Assembly (NCBI GenBank): GCA_028709565.1
Contig: JAQVWU010000204.1
Span: forward strand, 1 to 5,850
Length of the DNA stretch: 5,850 nt
Reading direction: 5' to 3'
DNA from: Eubacteriales bacterium
GTDB lineage: Bacteria > Bacillota > Clostridia > Oscillospirales > CAG-272
The notes under the pieces were generated by a model that saw only the letters and a program-made list of their open reading frames with translations, was not told where the DNA came from and did not search any database. The translations under genes were made by a program, and so were the position numbers. Shown here in pieces: positions 5,165-5,850 of the stretch (the first letter of the stretch is position 1; each line of letters opens with the position of its first letter).

Positions 5165-5434
5165 TTGGTCAATAGGGGTTGTCTTCATGTTATTCATACA
5201 GAATCTGTCGCTAAAAACCAGCATATCCCGGTAAAAGCGGCAGTTTATACCGGCCTGCGACTCCTGCAGCCGGGAAAGCCTGCTGCACCCGACGATGAGG
5301 AAATCCGTAAATGTCTGGGGCTGAGAACAGAGATAACCGATTTGCAGCTATACGACGGAGTATCCGGTCTTCTGTGACAGGATTATGAGCTTTCCGCCCA
5401 TCCGACGGTTATAAGGCGTATCACCGACTTATAA
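5165..5434 (+). pseudogene. Degenerate or doubtful plus-strand frame in the 5087-5428 gap
   Basis: This 342-base gap contains the promoter of the 4634 gene and, on the plus strand, an open frame from TTG at 5165 to TGA at 5375, which then stays open for 18 more codons to TAA at 5432. It has no ribosome binding site worth the name. The translated VKAAVYTGLRLLQPG...DDEEIRKCLGLRTEITDL faintly recalls the LGIRTxIDLR segment of bacterial tyrosine phosphatases of the 'GLLYRS...' type, but the Cys-x5-Arg loop is absent. It may be a decayed fragment with an in-frame TGA, or simply non-coding. Its GC content (52-60% in the stretches counted) resembles the gene to its right rather than those to its left. 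Confidence 0.25.
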
Positions 5435-5850
5435 ACTTCTTATTTCCTCCAGTTTCATCCATCCGTCTCCGCGTGTGGGCGCGACCGTACCGCCTTCGCC
5501 GTATTCGTTCCACGCGTATATGGTAAAGGCAGGCATGGTATTTCCGCCGGCGAGAGGGATGCCGAGTGAAGGATATTGGTCAAAGATCTCAGCCAGCGAA
5601 TGCAGTGCACCGCGCCACTCTTCGCGGGTCGGAAAAGCGAAAGCGGGACGCGGATCCTTCCACGGACGCGGATCCCAGCCGGAGGGGAGATAGGGAATGT
5701 AAGGTACGCCGAGTTTTCCGAAACCCTCCCATGCCCGCTCCGCTTTACCGAGCAGAAGGGCATACGGATGGACGGTATTTACTTCTATATCGACAGGCAG
5801 ATCCATATATGTGGAGAACACGTCGAAAACACCGGTAAACTCATCAAAGT
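5429..5850 (-). CDS. C-terminal part of a GH99/WbsX-like carbohydrate-active protein (cut by window edge)
   Basis: The frame is open to the right edge, so this is the 3' end of a larger gene; the GTG at 5821 is not its start, since FDEFTGVFD precedes it in frame. Numbering from that GTG, the fragment shows VNTVHPYALLLGKAERAWE (14-32), PYIPYLPSGWDPRPW (40-54), and near the end FTIYAWNEYGEGGTVAPT (99-116). The last matches the WNExxEG block of the GH99 glycosidases and the related WbsX family, where two Glu three residues apart (here Glu106 and Glu109) lie in the active site; GWDxRP is likewise typical of this group. A role in cleaving or building a cell-surface or host-derived glycan is inferred from the family. 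It is markedly richer in GC than its neighbours, about 65% at 5641-5700. Confidence 0.75.
   Translation of the reverse strand, partial: FDEFTGVFDVFSTYMDLPVDIEVNTVHPYALLLGKAERAWEGFGKLGVPYIPYLPSGWDPRPWKDPRPAFAFPTREEWRGALHSLAEIFDQYPSLGIPLAGGNTMPAFTIYAWNEYGEGGTVAPTRGDGWMKLEEIRSL
5646..5675 (-). repeat. 12-base direct repeat encoding DPRP twice
   Basis: GGACGCGGATCC occurs at 5646-5657 and again at 5664-5675, offset by 18 bases (six codons). In the GH99-like protein this gives DPRP-WK-DPRP at residues 50-59. It is in frame and may be a small internal duplication in a substrate-loop region. Confidence 0.8.

Noticed and set aside
5566..5838. Plus-strand frame of 90 codons opposite the GH99-like gene
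   Set aside because: High GC content lengthens antisense frames; the minus strand carries the recognisable family motifs.
1..5850. Search for CRISPR arrays, insertion sequences, prophage genes, toxin-antitoxin pairs and riboswitches
   Set aside because: No spaced repeats, transposase motifs, terminal inverted repeats, phage proteins or long structured leaders were seen; leaders in front of the genes are short.

Overview
The window looks like chromosomal DNA from a spore-forming member of the Clostridia (Firmicutes). The reasons are low to moderate GC over most of its length, AGGAGG-type ribosome binding sites, consensus vegetative promoters, a cysteine-rich protein of a type I associate with Clostridia, and a glutamyl-tRNA synthetase of the long clostridial form. 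The species cannot be named from the sequence alone.

Layout from left to right. At the left edge the minus strand carries the first 18 nt of what reads as a tRNA-Gln gene, driven by a perfect TTGACA-N17-TATAAT promoter. Diverging from it on the plus strand is a YhbY-type ribosome assembly factor (133-426), the only convincing plus-strand gene. It converges with a minus-strand gene (421-1146) for an uncharacterised protein that joins a possible PD-(D/E)XK nuclease-like domain to a C-terminal winged-helix-like segment; the two genes share one palindromic hexamer for both stop codons. Next come a 13-bp hairpin terminator and a 270-residue protein with 23 cysteines and a five-cysteine run (1245-2057), possibly sporulation-linked. 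A two-gene minus-strand operon follows: a small metallo-beta-lactamase-fold hydrolase (3887-4513) transcribed first, then gltX (2226-3875) 11 nt downstream, with a good promoter at 4554-4582. An orphan 150-residue protein (4634-5086) starts at TTG just after its promoter.

From about 5220 the base composition rises visibly (roughly 52-65% GC in the stretches I counted, against 33-42% in stretches of yhbY and gltX). This part holds an unclear, probably degenerate plus-strand frame and the C-terminal end of a GH99/WbsX-like carbohydrate-active enzyme that runs off the right edge.

Functionally the window is mostly translation housekeeping (tRNA-Gln, YhbY, GluRS) mixed with poorly characterised genes. 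I do not see a defence island, CRISPR array, insertion sequence or phage. The least explained items are the nuclease-like/winged-helix protein and the cysteine-rich protein. A recurring detail is that four candidate vegetative promoters, all on the minus strand, carry the extended TGnTATAAT form, whereas the cysteine-rich gene instead has a sigma-K-like CATAnnnTA element.
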